In this document: positions 52,226-61,677 of the stretch, piece after piece | Layout of the letters: each line of letters starts with the position of its first letter | Numbering within the stretch: position 1 is the first letter of the stretch | DNA from: Alteriqipengyuania abyssalis | GTDB taxonomy: Bacteria; Pseudomonadota; Alphaproteobacteria; Sphingomonadales; Sphingomonadaceae | Direction of reading: 5' to 3' | DNA: 64,000 bases | NCBI RefSeq assembly: GCF_019857185.1 | Contig: NZ_JAHWXP010000002.1 | Span: 682,001 to 746,000 of the forward strand | Made by a program: the position numbers and the translations under genes | Notes under the pieces: model-generated | Seen by the model: only the letters and a program-made list of their open reading frames with translations | Databases searched by the model: none | What the model was told of the DNA's origin: nothing

Positions 52226-52878
52226 GCTTATGCGCTGCCCCCGCCGCCGCATTCGGGGCGATATCCGGCGCGCGGCGTTCGTGCTGCGGCGCAGCCCCCG
52301 ACACTGACGGGCGATTGGCTACGCGGTGGATACAGGGTGGGGCGCGTGCCCCGGTGCGCTACGCGCCAAGCGCGATGCCGCGCATCAGGGAACTAGGCGG
52401 GGGGAAGATCGCCTGCGCCACGACGCGATCGAGGCGCAGTGTCCTCACCTGCTCCCGATCGGCATGACACCATTGCAGCACCATGGCCTTGCGCGGTGCT
52501 TCGGCTCATCGAGTACGAACCAATTACCTGGCCGCGAGCGGAGTCATGCGCGAAACCTCGCCGACCCGTGCGTGGCTCGACAAGCTTGCGAGTGGGGAGG
52601 GGGCGTGCGCGCCATGGCAAAGCGGATGGGAATGCCCGTGCCACAGCACGGCAGCCCGCTGCCGGTTCTCACGAACGGTGCTGGTGAGAGGGCGCGGACG
52701 AGCTGCGAAGCAAGCTCCTGTTTACCATCCGCATTAGTGACGTTGGTAACATGAAGAGCGATCACCGCCCGCAACGACCTGTCGAACCGGCTCCGGCGCG
52801 CGATCGCGTAAAGCATTGTCTCGCCCGTCTGGCGGTGGTTTCCCTTGCGGGCCTCCGCCGACGGGCGAGCGTAGTGGC
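52226..52878. other. Large intergenic region between fliC and motB
   Basis: No gene could be supported in these 653 bases. Open frames exist on both strands but are short on coding bias and have no recognisable motif. The right half has a GTGACGTTGGTAACATG element, a tandem-like motif reminiscent of repeat DNA. It may be a remnant or a non-coding RNA region; nothing more is visible. Confidence 0.4.
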
Positions 52879-53700
52879 TCAGTTCGCGAGGACGATCGAG
52901 ATCCGGCGGTTGCGCGGATCTGCGGGATCGTCCTTCACCAGCAGCTCAGTATCGGCGACGCCTTCGATCCGGCGGAAGCTGTCGTCGGGAATGCCCTCGT
53001 TCATCAGCGTCTGGCGGGTTGCCTCGGCGCGCCCGGCCGAGAGCGACCAGTTGTTGATCCGGCCCGGGTTCTTCCATTTCAGGCTGTCGGTATGGCCGCG
53101 CACGATGATCTCGCGCTTCTCCGGCTCGATCGCCTGCGCGATCGCGGCGAGCAGCTCGGCAGCGTCGCGGGTCAGCACGGTGGTGCCCAGGTTGAACATC
53201 GAGAAGTCGGCATCGTCGACCAGGTCGATCCGTACGCCTTCGGTGGTGTCGACCATCTTGATCTGGCTCATCAGCTTGGCAAGTCGGGGATCTTTCTCGA
53301 GCCTGTCCTTGGTCCGCGAGGTGATCCTCTCGATCATCCGCGCGGCTTCCTTGGGCCCGCCCATCGCATCGCGCGGCACGGTCAGCCCCTTGTTGCCGGT
53401 CTGCCCCTGCCGGTTGGGATAGTCGTCGACATCGGTTAGCGATGCGCCCGAAAGCAGGCCGTTGGCACCCGCGCCGCTATCCTTGATCTTGACCAGCGTG
53501 GGGGTGAAATAGTCGGCCAGCCCGCGGCGCTGATCCTCGGTGGTTGCGCCCAGCAGCCACATCAGGAGGAAGAACGCCATCATCGCGGTCACGAAGTCCG
53601 CATAGGCGACCTTCCACGCACCGCCATGGTGCCCGCCTTCGACCACCGTCACCTTCTTGACGATGATCGGGGGGAGATTGTCACCCTTGGCGGCGGCCAT
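52879..53700 (-). CDS. motB: Flagellar stator protein MotB
   Basis: A 273-residue stator subunit. One membrane helix follows a short basic N-terminus; the proton-carrying Asp35 lies in YADFVTAMMAFFLLMWLLG. The periplasmic OmpA-like peptidoglycan-binding domain includes EIIVRGHTDSLKWKNPGRIN and SAGRAEATRQTLMNEGIP. It is the last gene of the flg-mot operon, one base after the motA stop. Confidence 0.95.
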   Translation of the reverse strand: MAAAKGDNLPPIIVKKVTVVEGGHHGGAWKVAYADFVTAMMAFFLLMWLLGATTEDQRRGLADYFTPTLVKIKDSGAGANGLLSGASLTDVDDYPNRQGQTGNKGLTVPRDAMGGPKEAARMIERITSRTKDRLEKDPRLAKLMSQIKMVDTTEGVRIDLVDDADFSMFNLGTTVLTRDAAELLAAIAQAIEPEKREIIVRGHTDSLKWKNPGRINNWSLSAGRAEATRQTLMNEGIPDDSFRRIEGVADTELLVKDDPADPRNRRISIVLAN

Positions 53701-53701
53701 C

Positions 53702-54565
53702 TCAGCGACCCCGCAGCGCGTCGAGCAGTTCGGTCAGGCCCGGGCGCACCGTGTGGCCGAGGCTGGAACGCGCGCTTTCCACCACCAGCGGCTGCGGGTG
53801 GCCGTAGAGCGATGCGATGATCACCTGCTTGACCGCATGGAAGATCTGCTCGTCCTGCTCGATCACCTGCTTGAGCCGGGTGGCGAGCGGGCCGACCATG
53901 CCATAGGCGAGCAGCACGCCCAAAAAGGTGCCGACCAGCGCCGAACCGATCATCTCGCCCAGGATTTCCGGCGGCTTGTCGATCGAGCTCATGGTCTTCA
54001 CCACCCCCAGCACGGCGGCGACGATGCCCAATGCGGGCAGCGCATCGGCGAGCGTCTGGAGCGCGTGCTGCGGCTCGTGCAGCTCGTGGAAATGGGTCTT
54101 CATCGCATTGTCCATCACCTCTTCCACCGCATGGGTTTCGAGCGTGCCGGACGAGACCACCAGCAGCGTCAGCGTGTCGCTGATCAGGCTGATCAGCGCG
54201 TGGTTCTTCATCAGGTTGGGGTAGGCGCTGAAGATGGTCGAGTTTTCGGGCTCGTTCACATGGCTTTCCAGCGCCACCGGGCCATCTGTCTTGAGCACCT
54301 TCATCAGCTGGGTGGTCAGCGCGATCGCGTCGATGTGGTCCTGCTTGTCATGCTGCGGGCCCTTGAAGATCTTCATGAACGCGCCGCCGATCGCCTTCAG
54401 GTGGGCGAGCGAGTTGCCCGCGATGGTCGCGCCGACCGCGGCGCCCCCGATGATCATCATCTCATAGGGCAGCGCGTGCAGCACCGGGCCCATCGCCCCG
54501 CCGCTGATGACGAAGCCGCCGAAGACCAGGACCAGCAGAATGACGATGCCAATAATCGCGTACAT
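53702..54565 (-). CDS. motA: Flagellar stator protein MotA
   Basis: A 287-residue protein with four membrane helices. The cytoplasmic loop has charged residues for FliG contact. Typical segments are MYAIIGIVILLVLVFGGFVI, PALGIVAAVLGVVKTMSSID, and GSALVGTFLGVLLAYGMVGPLA. It forms a pentamer around the MotB dimer and conducts protons. It begins 27 bases after flgL, so it appears to be transcribed with the flg operon. Confidence 0.95.
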   Translation of the reverse strand: MYAIIGIVILLVLVFGGFVISGGAMGPVLHALPYEMMIIGGAAVGATIAGNSLAHLKAIGGAFMKIFKGPQHDKQDHIDAIALTTQLMKVLKTDGPVALESHVNEPENSTIFSAYPNLMKNHALISLISDTLTLLVVSSGTLETHAVEEVMDNAMKTHFHELHEPQHALQTLADALPALGIVAAVLGVVKTMSSIDKPPEILGEMIGSALVGTFLGVLLAYGMVGPLATRLKQVIEQDEQIFHAVKQVIIASLYGHPQPLVVESARSSLGHTVRPGLTELLDALRGR

Positions 54566-54592
54566 GAATCAGTATCCCCCTAAGCAGCGCGA

Positions 54593-55513
54593 TCAGCGCA
54601 GCATCGAAAACAGGTTGAGATTGGCGAGACGCACGAAGCTGGCCTGGCTGGCTTCGAGCACGGTCATCATTTCCTGAAGCCGGGTCATGGTGACCGCCGG
54701 ATCGGCGCCGCCCATGACCGAGCGTTCTTCCGTAATCCGTTCGACATTATCGACCCGCCGCTCGCTCATGATCTCGAGCCACGCCATGCGCGAGCCGAGC
54801 ACTGTCTGCGCGGTGGTGACCTTGTCGAACCCGGTGTCGAGCGTGGTCAGCGCGTCGCGCGCGGCATCCGCCGCGCCAGCGCCCCCGCCGCGCAGCGCGG
54901 TGCTGAGCGAGGCCAGTTGCGCAAACAGATCGGTCGATGCGCCGCCCGCGTCGGTGAAGGCGAACACGTCCTGCCCGGTCATCCCCGGCTGGATCGTCTG
55001 GCCCTCGCCGATCTCGACAAGGTCGAGCGTGGGCGTGCCGGCATAGGTGGCCGCGCCGGTAACCGGGTCGATATCATAGGCATTGCCGACGGCCTGCCCG
55101 CCGAACAGCGAATGGCCCGAGGCATTGCGGCCATTGGCAAGGCCCAGCAGGCTTTCGCGCAGGCCATCCAGTTCGGTCGCGATAGAGGCGCGCTGCTCGT
55201 CGCTGGTGGTGGCGTTGGCCGCGTGCAGCGCGAGTTCGCGCGCGCGGCTGATCATGGTCGCGATCTGGCCCAGCGCTTCGTCGGTAAACCGCATGTTGTT
55301 CTCGGCCTGGTCCGCATTGCGCGTATCGACCGCGGTGATCCGCTCCTCGCGGTCGAGCATCCGCAGGCGCGCTGCGGCGACCGGATCGTCGGACGATCGC
55401 TCCAGCCGCTCTCCGGTGCCGATCTGCTTCTGCAGGCTCTCCGCGCGCGAGCGCAGCGATCCGATCTGGGTGGCGGAGCGTTCGTAGAAGGCGCCCGTGC
55501 TAAGACTAATCAT
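54593..55513 (-). CDS. flgL: Hook-filament junction protein FlgL
   Basis: A 306-residue flagellin-like protein with N-terminal SLRSRAESLQKQIGTGERLERSSDDPVAAARL and C-terminal helix (TRLQEMMTVLEASQASFVRLANLNLFSML). It links the hook via FlgK to the filament. It overlaps flgK by four bases (ATGA). Confidence 0.93.
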   Translation of the reverse strand: MISLSTGAFYERSATQIGSLRSRAESLQKQIGTGERLERSSDDPVAAARLRMLDREERITAVDTRNADQAENNMRFTDEALGQIATMISRARELALHAANATTSDEQRASIATELDGLRESLLGLANGRNASGHSLFGGQAVGNAYDIDPVTGAATYAGTPTLDLVEIGEGQTIQPGMTGQDVFAFTDAGGASTDLFAQLASLSTALRGGGAGAADAARDALTTLDTGFDKVTTAQTVLGSRMAWLEIMSERRVDNVERITEERSVMGGADPAVTMTRLQEMMTVLEASQASFVRLANLNLFSMLR

Positions 55514-56850
55514 CGGCCAATCCCCAACAGGGTGTCGAAAATATCGCTCGCCACCTGCATCGCCTTGCCCGAGGCCTGGAAGGCCTGCTGGTAGCGGATG
55601 AGGTTGGCGGCTTCGTTATCCAGATCGACGCCCGACTGTTCTTCCAGCGCGATCCGTGCGGAGGACGCGATCGTTTCCAGCGCGCTCTGGGTCACGGTGC
55701 GCCCGGCGACCTTGCTGGAGGTGTCGAACAGGATCGAATTGAGCCCCTCGGCGGGATTGGCCGCGCTCAGCGCTTGACGCATTTCGGCAAGGTTCTGCTG
55801 ATCGCGGGAACCCGCGGGCGACCCGGCCGGAGCTGTGGAAAGACCGGCACCGTCGGTCATCGCCAAGCGCAAAGTGCTGGCGGTCGTGCCCGAGAAGATC
55901 GGCTGGCCAGCAGTCCCGTCCAGCGCGACGCCGTTGGCCTGTGCGGTGTTGATCGCGGTGGCGATGGAACTGGCCACCCCGTCGAGCCGGGTGCTGATCG
56001 CGGCCAGATCGCTAAGCGCAAGCGAGGCGCCCGTGAGGCTGCCCGAGCCCGGGTTGAACGGCGCACCGTCGATCGCGAACGCCAGCGTGCCGTCGGCATT
56101 CGTGCTCGACGTCAGCGTGGCGGCGGTCCCGCCGGATACGAACGCGGTGCCCGGCGATGCGCCGAGGGCCACGGTTACGGTCCCGTCGGGCGCGAAGGAC
56201 GTGTTCACATTGGCAAACCCGCTCATCCGTTCGAGCAGGCTGTCGCGCTGGTCGAGCAGGGCGGCCTGATCATTGCTGCCGGTACCGGCCCGGGCCAGTC
56301 GCAGGTTCACCCGCGAGAGTTCGGCCGCATAGGTGTTGAGGTTCTCGACATCGGCGTTTGCGTCGAAGCGCAGGCCTTCGCCGACCGAGGCGAGGCTGGA
56401 GGCGGTGATGTTGAACTTGCTGGCCAGCGTTTCGGCCTGGCCGAGCACCGCCGCGCGTCGGGCGCTGTCGGTCGGATCGCCCGCGAGCTGCTGCAGCGCG
56501 GCCTCGAACTCGACGATCGAATCGAACAGGCCCGACTGTTCGACCGCCGCCTCGATATTCTGCAGGCCGCCCAACTCCACATTGGCGCGCTGCAGGTCGG
56601 CATTGGTCCGGCGAAGTTCCGCCTGGCGGAAGGCATCGGCGTTGCGGCGGACCTCCGCGATGCGCGAGCCGGAAACCGACACGTCGCCGCCACGGCCCGC
56701 GATGCTGCCGCCCGAGACCTCTTCGATCCGGACCGACCGGCGCACGTAACCATCGCTCGACGCGTTGGCGATGTTGTTCGCCGTCACTTCGAGCGCGGCG
56801 CGTGCCGCGCGCGCGCCACTGGCGCCGATGGAGAGGAGATCGGAGGCCAT
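55510..56850 (-). CDS. flgK: Hook-associated protein FlgK
   Basis: A 446-residue protein with the rod/hook-type N-terminus (GASGARAARAALEVTANNIANASSDGYVRRSV) and C-terminal helix (SGVDLDNEAANLIRYQQAFQASGKAMQVASDIFDTLLGI), both characteristic. The central region is beta-rich and shorter than in enterobacteria. It overlaps flgJ by one base and flgL by four. Confidence 0.94.
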   Translation of the reverse strand: MASDLLSIGASGARAARAALEVTANNIANASSDGYVRRSVRIEEVSGGSIAGRGGDVSVSGSRIAEVRRNADAFRQAELRRTNADLQRANVELGGLQNIEAAVEQSGLFDSIVEFEAALQQLAGDPTDSARRAAVLGQAETLASKFNITASSLASVGEGLRFDANADVENLNTYAAELSRVNLRLARAGTGSNDQAALLDQRDSLLERMSGFANVNTSFAPDGTVTVALGASPGTAFVSGGTAATLTSSTNADGTLAFAIDGAPFNPGSGSLTGASLALSDLAAISTRLDGVASSIATAINTAQANGVALDGTAGQPIFSGTTASTLRLAMTDGAGLSTAPAGSPAGSRDQQNLAEMRQALSAANPAEGLNSILFDTSSKVAGRTVTQSALETIASSARIALEEQSGVDLDNEAANLIRYQQAFQASGKAMQVASDIFDTLLGIGR

Positions 56851-57185
56851 TATCCCTTGTCTTCCGGTTCGGGTTGAGCGGGGAGGAAGCGTTCAAGCTG
56901 CCGTTCGATCGCGTCGGCGAAACCGAGCTGGCCCGATTTCGCGGTCAGATCGGCAAAGCGCTCGTCGCGCATCTCGGTGAAGGTATCGTCGCTGCCTTCG
57001 AACAGGTCGTTGCCGCCGAAATCGGTCTTGCGCGCGCTGGCCAGCATCTGTCGCAGCAACACCGCCTCGAACGCCTGCGCCGCCTCGCGCAGCTCGGCGC
57101 GCTGATCGGCTGCACCCTCGCGCGGGCCGCCCAGCGGGGTCGGCGCGCGGGTGAGCGAGAAGTCCATCGGGGCGAGCGCGCTCAT
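56850..57185 (-). CDS. flgJ: Rod-binding protein, FlgJ N-terminal domain type
   Basis: A 111-residue protein equivalent to the N-terminal rod-binding half of FlgJ (ELREAAQAFEAVLLRQMLASARKTDFGGND...FTEMRDERFADLTAKSGQLGFADAI). The muramidase domain of enterobacterial FlgJ is absent, as in many alphaproteobacteria, so peptidoglycan opening needs another enzyme. It overlaps flgI by four bases. Confidence 0.9.
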   Translation of the reverse strand: MSALAPMDFSLTRAPTPLGGPREGAADQRAELREAAQAFEAVLLRQMLASARKTDFGGNDLFEGSDDTFTEMRDERFADLTAKSGQLGFADAIERQLERFLPAQPEPEDKG

Positions 57186-58279
57186 ATGATCACCACCTCG
57201 GCGGTCAGCGACCCAGCCTGCTTGAGCGCCTCGAGGATCGCGACCAGATCCGCCGGGCTTGCACCCAGCATGTTGAGCGCATCGACCACATCGGCGAGGT
57301 TGGCACCGCCCGGCAGCGCGGTGACGTAGCCACCGCTCTGGCGGGCCTCGATATTGCTGTTCGGCTCCAGCGCGGTCTGCCCGCGAGAGAACGGTGCGGG
57401 CTGGACGATCGTCGGGTCCTCGTCGATCCGCACCACCAGGCTGCCGTGGCTGACGGCGGCGGGCGCAAGGCGCACCGCGCTGGAGATCACGATCGTGCCG
57501 GTGCGGGAGTTGACGATCACCTTGGCCGCGCGCTCCGCGGGCGTGATGTCGAGCATCTCGATCTCGGCCATCAGCGTCGCGCGGGTGTCCGCGCCGGGCG
57601 GCAGCATCAGCGCGAGCGTCACCGCATCCTCGATCCGCGCCATGCCCGGGAAGCGTTCATTGATCGCATCGCGCACGCGGCTGATGGTGAGGAAGTCGGC
57701 GTTGAACATGTTCCAGCGCAGCACTTCGCTGAAGTCGAAATTGGTGCTGACCGCGCGTTCCACGCTGGCCCCGTCGGAGATGCGGCCCACGGTCGGCACG
57801 TTGACGGTCAGCTTCGAACCGTCATTGGCGGAGATGCCAAGGCCACCGACAGTCAGGTTGCCCTGCGCCATCGCGTAGATCTCTCCGTCCGCGCCGTAGA
57901 GCGGGGTCAGGATCAGCGCGCCACCGCGCAAGGACTTGGCCTTGCCGATGGTCGAGACGGTGATGTCGATCTTCTGGCCGGGCTTGGCGAAGGCTGGCAG
58001 TTCGGCGGTGATGATGACGGCGGCGGCGTTCTTGAGCGCCGGATTGACCCCGGGCGGCAGTTGCAGGCCGAGCCGGCCCGATACGCCGCGCATCGCCTGC
58101 GTCGCATAGGCGAAATTGTCGTCGCCCGTGCCATCGAGCCCGACCACGATGCCATAACCGGTCAGCTGGTTGGAGCGGACCGACTGGAACTGGCCGATGT
58201 CGCGCACACGCTCTGCCGACGCATTCGCGGGCAGGGCGAAGGCGCACAGGGCGGCGATCAGCAGGAAGAATCGGTTCAT
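57182..58279 (-). CDS. flgI: Flagellar P-ring protein FlgI
   Basis: A 365-residue periplasmic protein with a signal peptide (FFLLIAALCAFALPANASA) and conserved VRDIGQFQSVRSNQLTGYGIVVGLDGTGD. The C-terminal ANLADVVDALNMLGASPADLVAILEALKQAGSL is typical. It forms the P ring in the peptidoglycan layer; its chaperone FlgA begins at 63789. ATG 58279 was chosen as it starts the signal peptide. Confidence 0.95.
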   Translation of the reverse strand: MNRFFLLIAALCAFALPANASAERVRDIGQFQSVRSNQLTGYGIVVGLDGTGDDNFAYATQAMRGVSGRLGLQLPPGVNPALKNAAAVIITAELPAFAKPGQKIDITVSTIGKAKSLRGGALILTPLYGADGEIYAMAQGNLTVGGLGISANDGSKLTVNVPTVGRISDGASVERAVSTNFDFSEVLRWNMFNADFLTISRVRDAINERFPGMARIEDAVTLALMLPPGADTRATLMAEIEMLDITPAERAAKVIVNSRTGTIVISSAVRLAPAAVSHGSLVVRIDEDPTIVQPAPFSRGQTALEPNSNIEARQSGGYVTALPGGANLADVVDALNMLGASPADLVAILEALKQAGSLTAEVVII

Positions 58280-58296
58280 GGCTCTCGGGCTCCGGA

Positions 58297-58968
58297 TCAG
58301 AACGGCGAAACGATGGAGAAGAAGCGCGACAGCCAGCCGGGCTTGCCCGCCCGCTGCACCGCGCCCTTGCCGCTGTAGGCGATCTGCGCGTCGGCCACGC
58401 GGATCGAGGCGATGCGGTTGTCCGCGTCGATATCGGCGAGGCGGATGATGCCCGACAGCTGGACCCATTCTTCGCCCTGGCTGAAGTTCATGACCTTCTC
58501 CCCGCGGACCAGCGCGGTGCCATTCGGGCGGACTTCCGCGATGGTCACGGTCAGGTCGCCGCGCAGGCTGGAAGTCTGCGCCGCATTGCCAGCGCCGGTG
58601 AAGGAGGCGGCGGCGGAGGCGTTGAGATCGCCCGGGTCGACCGGGATGAAGTCCGGCAGGTCGAGCCCGGCATTGCCGTCGCGCTGGGTCTTGCCGCTGG
58701 TCGCCTTGGTCGTGCTGGTCCGCTCGATCAGGACGATGGTGACGAGATCGCCCACGCGCGCGGCGCGGGTGCCGTTGTAGAGCGGGGCGTAACCCTGGCT
58801 CGCCTGATAGATCGCACCGTCATTGCCGTAGGTGACCGCGGCCACCTGCTGCATCGGCGCGGCGGGCGGCGGGGGCAGCGTGGCGCTGAACCCGGCCGGG
58901 CGCGTATCGCCCGCGCACGCGGCGAGCGACATGGCGAGCGGGATGGCGAGGAGGATGCGGATATTCAT
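58297..58968 (-). CDS. flgH: Flagellar L-ring lipoprotein FlgH
   Basis: A 223-residue lipoprotein (lipobox SLAAC, Cys18). Conserved: GDLVTIVLIERTSTTKATSGKTQR and EKVMNFSQGEEWVQLSGIIRLADID. It forms the L ring in the outer membrane. It lies 17 bases upstream of flgI. Confidence 0.95.
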   Translation of the reverse strand: MNIRILLAIPLAMSLAACAGDTRPAGFSATLPPPPAAPMQQVAAVTYGNDGAIYQASQGYAPLYNGTRAARVGDLVTIVLIERTSTTKATSGKTQRDGNAGLDLPDFIPVDPGDLNASAAASFTGAGNAAQTSSLRGDLTVTIAEVRPNGTALVRGEKVMNFSQGEEWVQLSGIIRLADIDADNRIASIRVADAQIAYSGKGAVQRAGKPGWLSRFFSIVSPF

Positions 58969-58992
58969 GAAAGCGGGCCTCGAGCGGTCTGA

Positions 58993-59781
58993 TTAAAGGG
59001 TCTGGTTCGCGTTGCGCAGCATCTCGTCGACTGCCGAGACCATCTTCGAACTGATTTCGTAGGCGCGCTGCGCCTCGATCATCGCGACCAGTTCTTCCAC
59101 GATGTTGACGTTGGAGCCTTCCAGCATCCCCTGGCGGATCTGGCCGCGCCCGCCTTCGCCCGCGATGCCCAGTTCGGCAGCGCCACTGGCGGCGGTTTCG
59201 GCGAGGAAGTTGTCGCCGATCGCCTGCAGGCCGGACGGGTTGGTGAAGCGCGCGATCTGGATCTGGCCCAGTTCGGTCGGTTCGGATTCGCCGTTGATGG
59301 TGGCCGACACGGTGCCGTCGGGCGCGATCGCGATTGCGCTCGCGCCTTCGGGCACGGTGATTTCCGGCTGCACGGCAAAGCCCTGCTGGGTCACCAGCAT
59401 GCCTTCGGCGGAGCGGGTGAAATTGCCCGCGCGGGTATAGCCGGTGCGGCCGCCCGGCATGGCGATCTGGAAGAAGCCGTCCCCGTCCAGCGCAAGGTCG
59501 AAGGCATTGTTCGTGGTGTCGAGCGTGCCTGCCGTCATGATCTGGCTGGTCGACTGGACCGCGACGCCGGTGCCCAGGTTCAGGCCGGTGGCATAGGCGG
59601 TCTCGCCCGAGGACTTCTGCCCGGCAACGCGCGCATCTTGGTAGGCGAGCGTCGCGAAATTGGCGCGGTCGCGCTTGAAGCCGGTGGTGCCGACGTTGGC
59701 CAGGTTGTTGGCGATGACACGCATGCGCGCGTCCTGGGCCTCGAGCCCGGTACGGGCGACCTGGAGTGCGGATGTGGGCAT
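58993..59781 (-). CDS. flgG: Distal rod protein FlgG
   Basis: A 262-residue rod protein with N-terminal SALQVARTGLEAQDARMRVIANNLANVGTTGFKRDRANF and C-terminal GSNVNIVEELVAMIEAQRAYEISSKMVSAVDEMLRNANQ. It is the major distal rod component. It lies between flgF and flgH. Confidence 0.95.
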   Translation of the reverse strand: MPTSALQVARTGLEAQDARMRVIANNLANVGTTGFKRDRANFATLAYQDARVAGQKSSGETAYATGLNLGTGVAVQSTSQIMTAGTLDTTNNAFDLALDGDGFFQIAMPGGRTGYTRAGNFTRSAEGMLVTQQGFAVQPEITVPEGASAIAIAPDGTVSATINGESEPTELGQIQIARFTNPSGLQAIGDNFLAETAASGAAELGIAGEGGRGQIRQGMLEGSNVNIVEELVAMIEAQRAYEISSKMVSAVDEMLRNANQTL

Positions 59782-59798
59782 GTCCTTAAATCCTCTAG

Positions 59799-60539
59799 TT
59801 AGGTAAGACGCATGAGCTGTGCGCCGCTCTCGTCGAGCTGGCGCGCGGTCGACACGAGTTTGGAGCGCATCGCGAAGAGGCGCTGCTCTTCGATCATCGC
59901 GACCAGCACTTCGGTCGGCTTCACATTGGATTGTTCGAGCGCGCCGGAGTGGACCCGCGCCTCCTCATCGAGGGGCAGGATCCCGCCGCCTTCGACCCGG
60001 AAAAGCCCGTCGAGCCCCTTGGCGATGGGCGAACCTTCCCAGCTCGCCAGCTTGATCCGGCCGACTTCCGCGGGCGGCGCTTCGGGCGCGTCGGGATCGC
60101 TGCGGGTCACCGTGCCGTCTTCAGAAATGGAAATGCGGCCACCCGGCGGGACCGTGATAGGCCCCGTGTCCCCCAACACCGGGTGGCCGTCCCCCGTCAC
60201 CAGCAGCCCGGTCGCGGAGATCGAGAGGTCTCCGCGGCGCGTATAGGCTTCGGTGCCGTCGTCTGCCTGGACCGCCATCAGCGACTTGGTCGCGATGGCG
60301 AGGTCGAGATCGCGGCCGGTCTCGATCACCTCGCCGCCCGTCATGTCCGCACCGGTCACCCGCGCGACCTGCATCGATCGCGCCTCGTTCGGGTGCCCTT
60401 CGATGGTCATCGCGCGCTGTTCGATCAGCTCGGCCCGGAACCCCAGCGTATCGGTGTTCGCCATGTTGCTGGCGATCGCCCGCTGGCGGTCCATCGAGGC
60501 CTGCATGCCCGAAAGCGCAGTGTAGATCAGGCGGTCCAT
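59799..60539 (-). CDS. flgF: Proximal rod protein FlgF
   Basis: A 246-residue rod protein (MDRLIYTALSGMQASMDRQRAIASNMANTDTLGFRAE at the start; NVKPTEVLVAMIEEQRLFAMRSKLVSTARQLDE at the end). It is four bases from flgE. Confidence 0.93.
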   Translation of the reverse strand: MDRLIYTALSGMQASMDRQRAIASNMANTDTLGFRAELIEQRAMTIEGHPNEARSMQVARVTGADMTGGEVIETGRDLDLAIATKSLMAVQADDGTEAYTRRGDLSISATGLLVTGDGHPVLGDTGPITVPPGGRISISEDGTVTRSDPDAPEAPPAEVGRIKLASWEGSPIAKGLDGLFRVEGGGILPLDEEARVHSGALEQSNVKPTEVLVAMIEEQRLFAMRSKLVSTARQLDESGAQLMRLT

Positions 60540-60543
60540 CGGA

Positions 60544-61353
60544 TCAGGTCCGCAGGTTCATGACGGTCTGCGAAATCTGGGTCGCGGTGTCGATCGCCTT
60601 CGCATTGGCCTGGAAATTGCGCTGCGCGGTGATCAGGCCGACCAGTTCCTCGGCAATATCGACGTTCGAGCGCTCCAGCGAGCCTGACAGCAGCGCGCCA
60701 TACTGGCCGTTGCCCGGTTCGCCGTAGCTGGCGGCGCCGGAAAAGCCGGTCGATTCCCAGTTGGACGAGCCGACGGGCTTGAGGCCGTTGGGGGCCATGA
60801 AGGTCGCCAGAGCGACCATCCCCACGGGTTCGTTCGAACCATCGGCGTAGGATGCGCGGATCACTCCGTCGCTGCCCACCGTGACCCCGGCATATTCGGC
60901 ACCGGCGGCGTTGGTCACCGGAATCTGGACATCCTGCAGCGCGTTCGAGGTCGGCTCGCCATTGGCATCGACCGCGTAGGCCTGCAGACGGTTACCGTCA
61001 TTGTCGACGATCCCGCCGCTCTCGTTGATCGTGAACGAGCCTGCGCGGGTATACAGCGTGCCGCCGTTCTCGCCGCGCATGGTGAAGAAGCCGTCGCCGG
61101 TGATTGCCATGTCGAGCGCGGAGCCGGTCTGTTCGATCGGGCCGAGCGAGAAGTTCTGCGTGATCGCCTCGACCGAGGAGCCGATGCCCTGGATCGTGCG
61201 GGGGTTGCTGAGCGCGGACCCGGCGACGATTTCGGCAAATTCGGTGCGCCCGCGCTTGAACCCGTAGGTCTCCGAGTTGGCGATGTTGTGCGCGATCGTG
61301 CCGAGCGAGGACTGCGCGTTCTTGAGGCCGTTGAGCGAGGTGTAGAAGGACAT
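60544..61353 (-). CDS. flgE: Flagellar hook protein FlgE, short form
   Basis: A 269-residue protein in the flgE position between flgD and flgF. N-terminal SFYTSLNGLKNAQSSLGTIAHNIANSETYGFKRGRTEF and C-terminal VDIAEELVGLITAQRNFQANAKAIDTATQISQTVMNLR are hook-type. It is much shorter than typical FlgE (about 400 residues or more), indicating that an outer hook domain is missing. It should still form the hook tube. The name is from position and hook-type ends. Confidence 0.85.
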   Translation of the reverse strand: MSFYTSLNGLKNAQSSLGTIAHNIANSETYGFKRGRTEFAEIVAGSALSNPRTIQGIGSSVEAITQNFSLGPIEQTGSALDMAITGDGFFTMRGENGGTLYTRAGSFTINESGGIVDNDGNRLQAYAVDANGEPTSNALQDVQIPVTNAAGAEYAGVTVGSDGVIRASYADGSNEPVGMVALATFMAPNGLKPVGSSNWESTGFSGAASYGEPGNGQYGALLSGSLERSNVDIAEELVGLITAQRNFQANAKAIDTATQISQTVMNLRT

Positions 61354-61368
61354 GTGAAGGCTCCCTTA

Positions 61369-61677
61369 TTAGGCGTCGTTCGCGGCCGGGCTTGCGCCGT
61401 CGACCCCGGTGGCTGCGATCAGCGCGTCGAGCTTCTCGACGATCTTCTCCAGCGTGGTGTTGGTTTCGGCGGTGCCGGCGAGCGAGGAGAACTGCGCCAT
61501 CTGCGCCAGCATCTCCTTGTTATCGACCGGGTCGAACGGGTCCTGCTGCTGCATCTGCACGGTCAGCAGGCGCAGGAAATCACCCTGGCCCAGCTGGTCC
61601 ATGGTGCGACCCTGGGTGTTGGTGTTCGATGTGCTCGAGGCGGCGGCCGCGCTCGCAAATGGGTTCACGCTGGTCAT
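61369..61677 (-). CDS. flgD: Hook cap protein FlgD, short form
   Basis: A 102-residue protein with the FlgD N-terminal signature LGQGDFLRLLTVQMQQQDPFDPVDNKEMLAQMAQFSSL. Usual FlgD is about 220 residues with C-terminal Fn3/tudor-like domains; these are absent. It lies between flgC and flgE and overlaps the flgC stop region by four bases. Confidence 0.88.
   Translation of the reverse strand: MTSVNPFASAAAASSTSNTNTQGRTMDQLGQGDFLRLLTVQMQQQDPFDPVDNKEMLAQMAQFSSLAGTAETNTTLEKIVEKLDALIAATGVDGASPAANDA

Noticed and set aside
52326-52754. 142-codon frame in the fliC-motB gap as a gene
   Set aside because: No ribosome-binding site, Arg/Cys/His-rich composition, no domain; overlaps equally long frames on the other strand.
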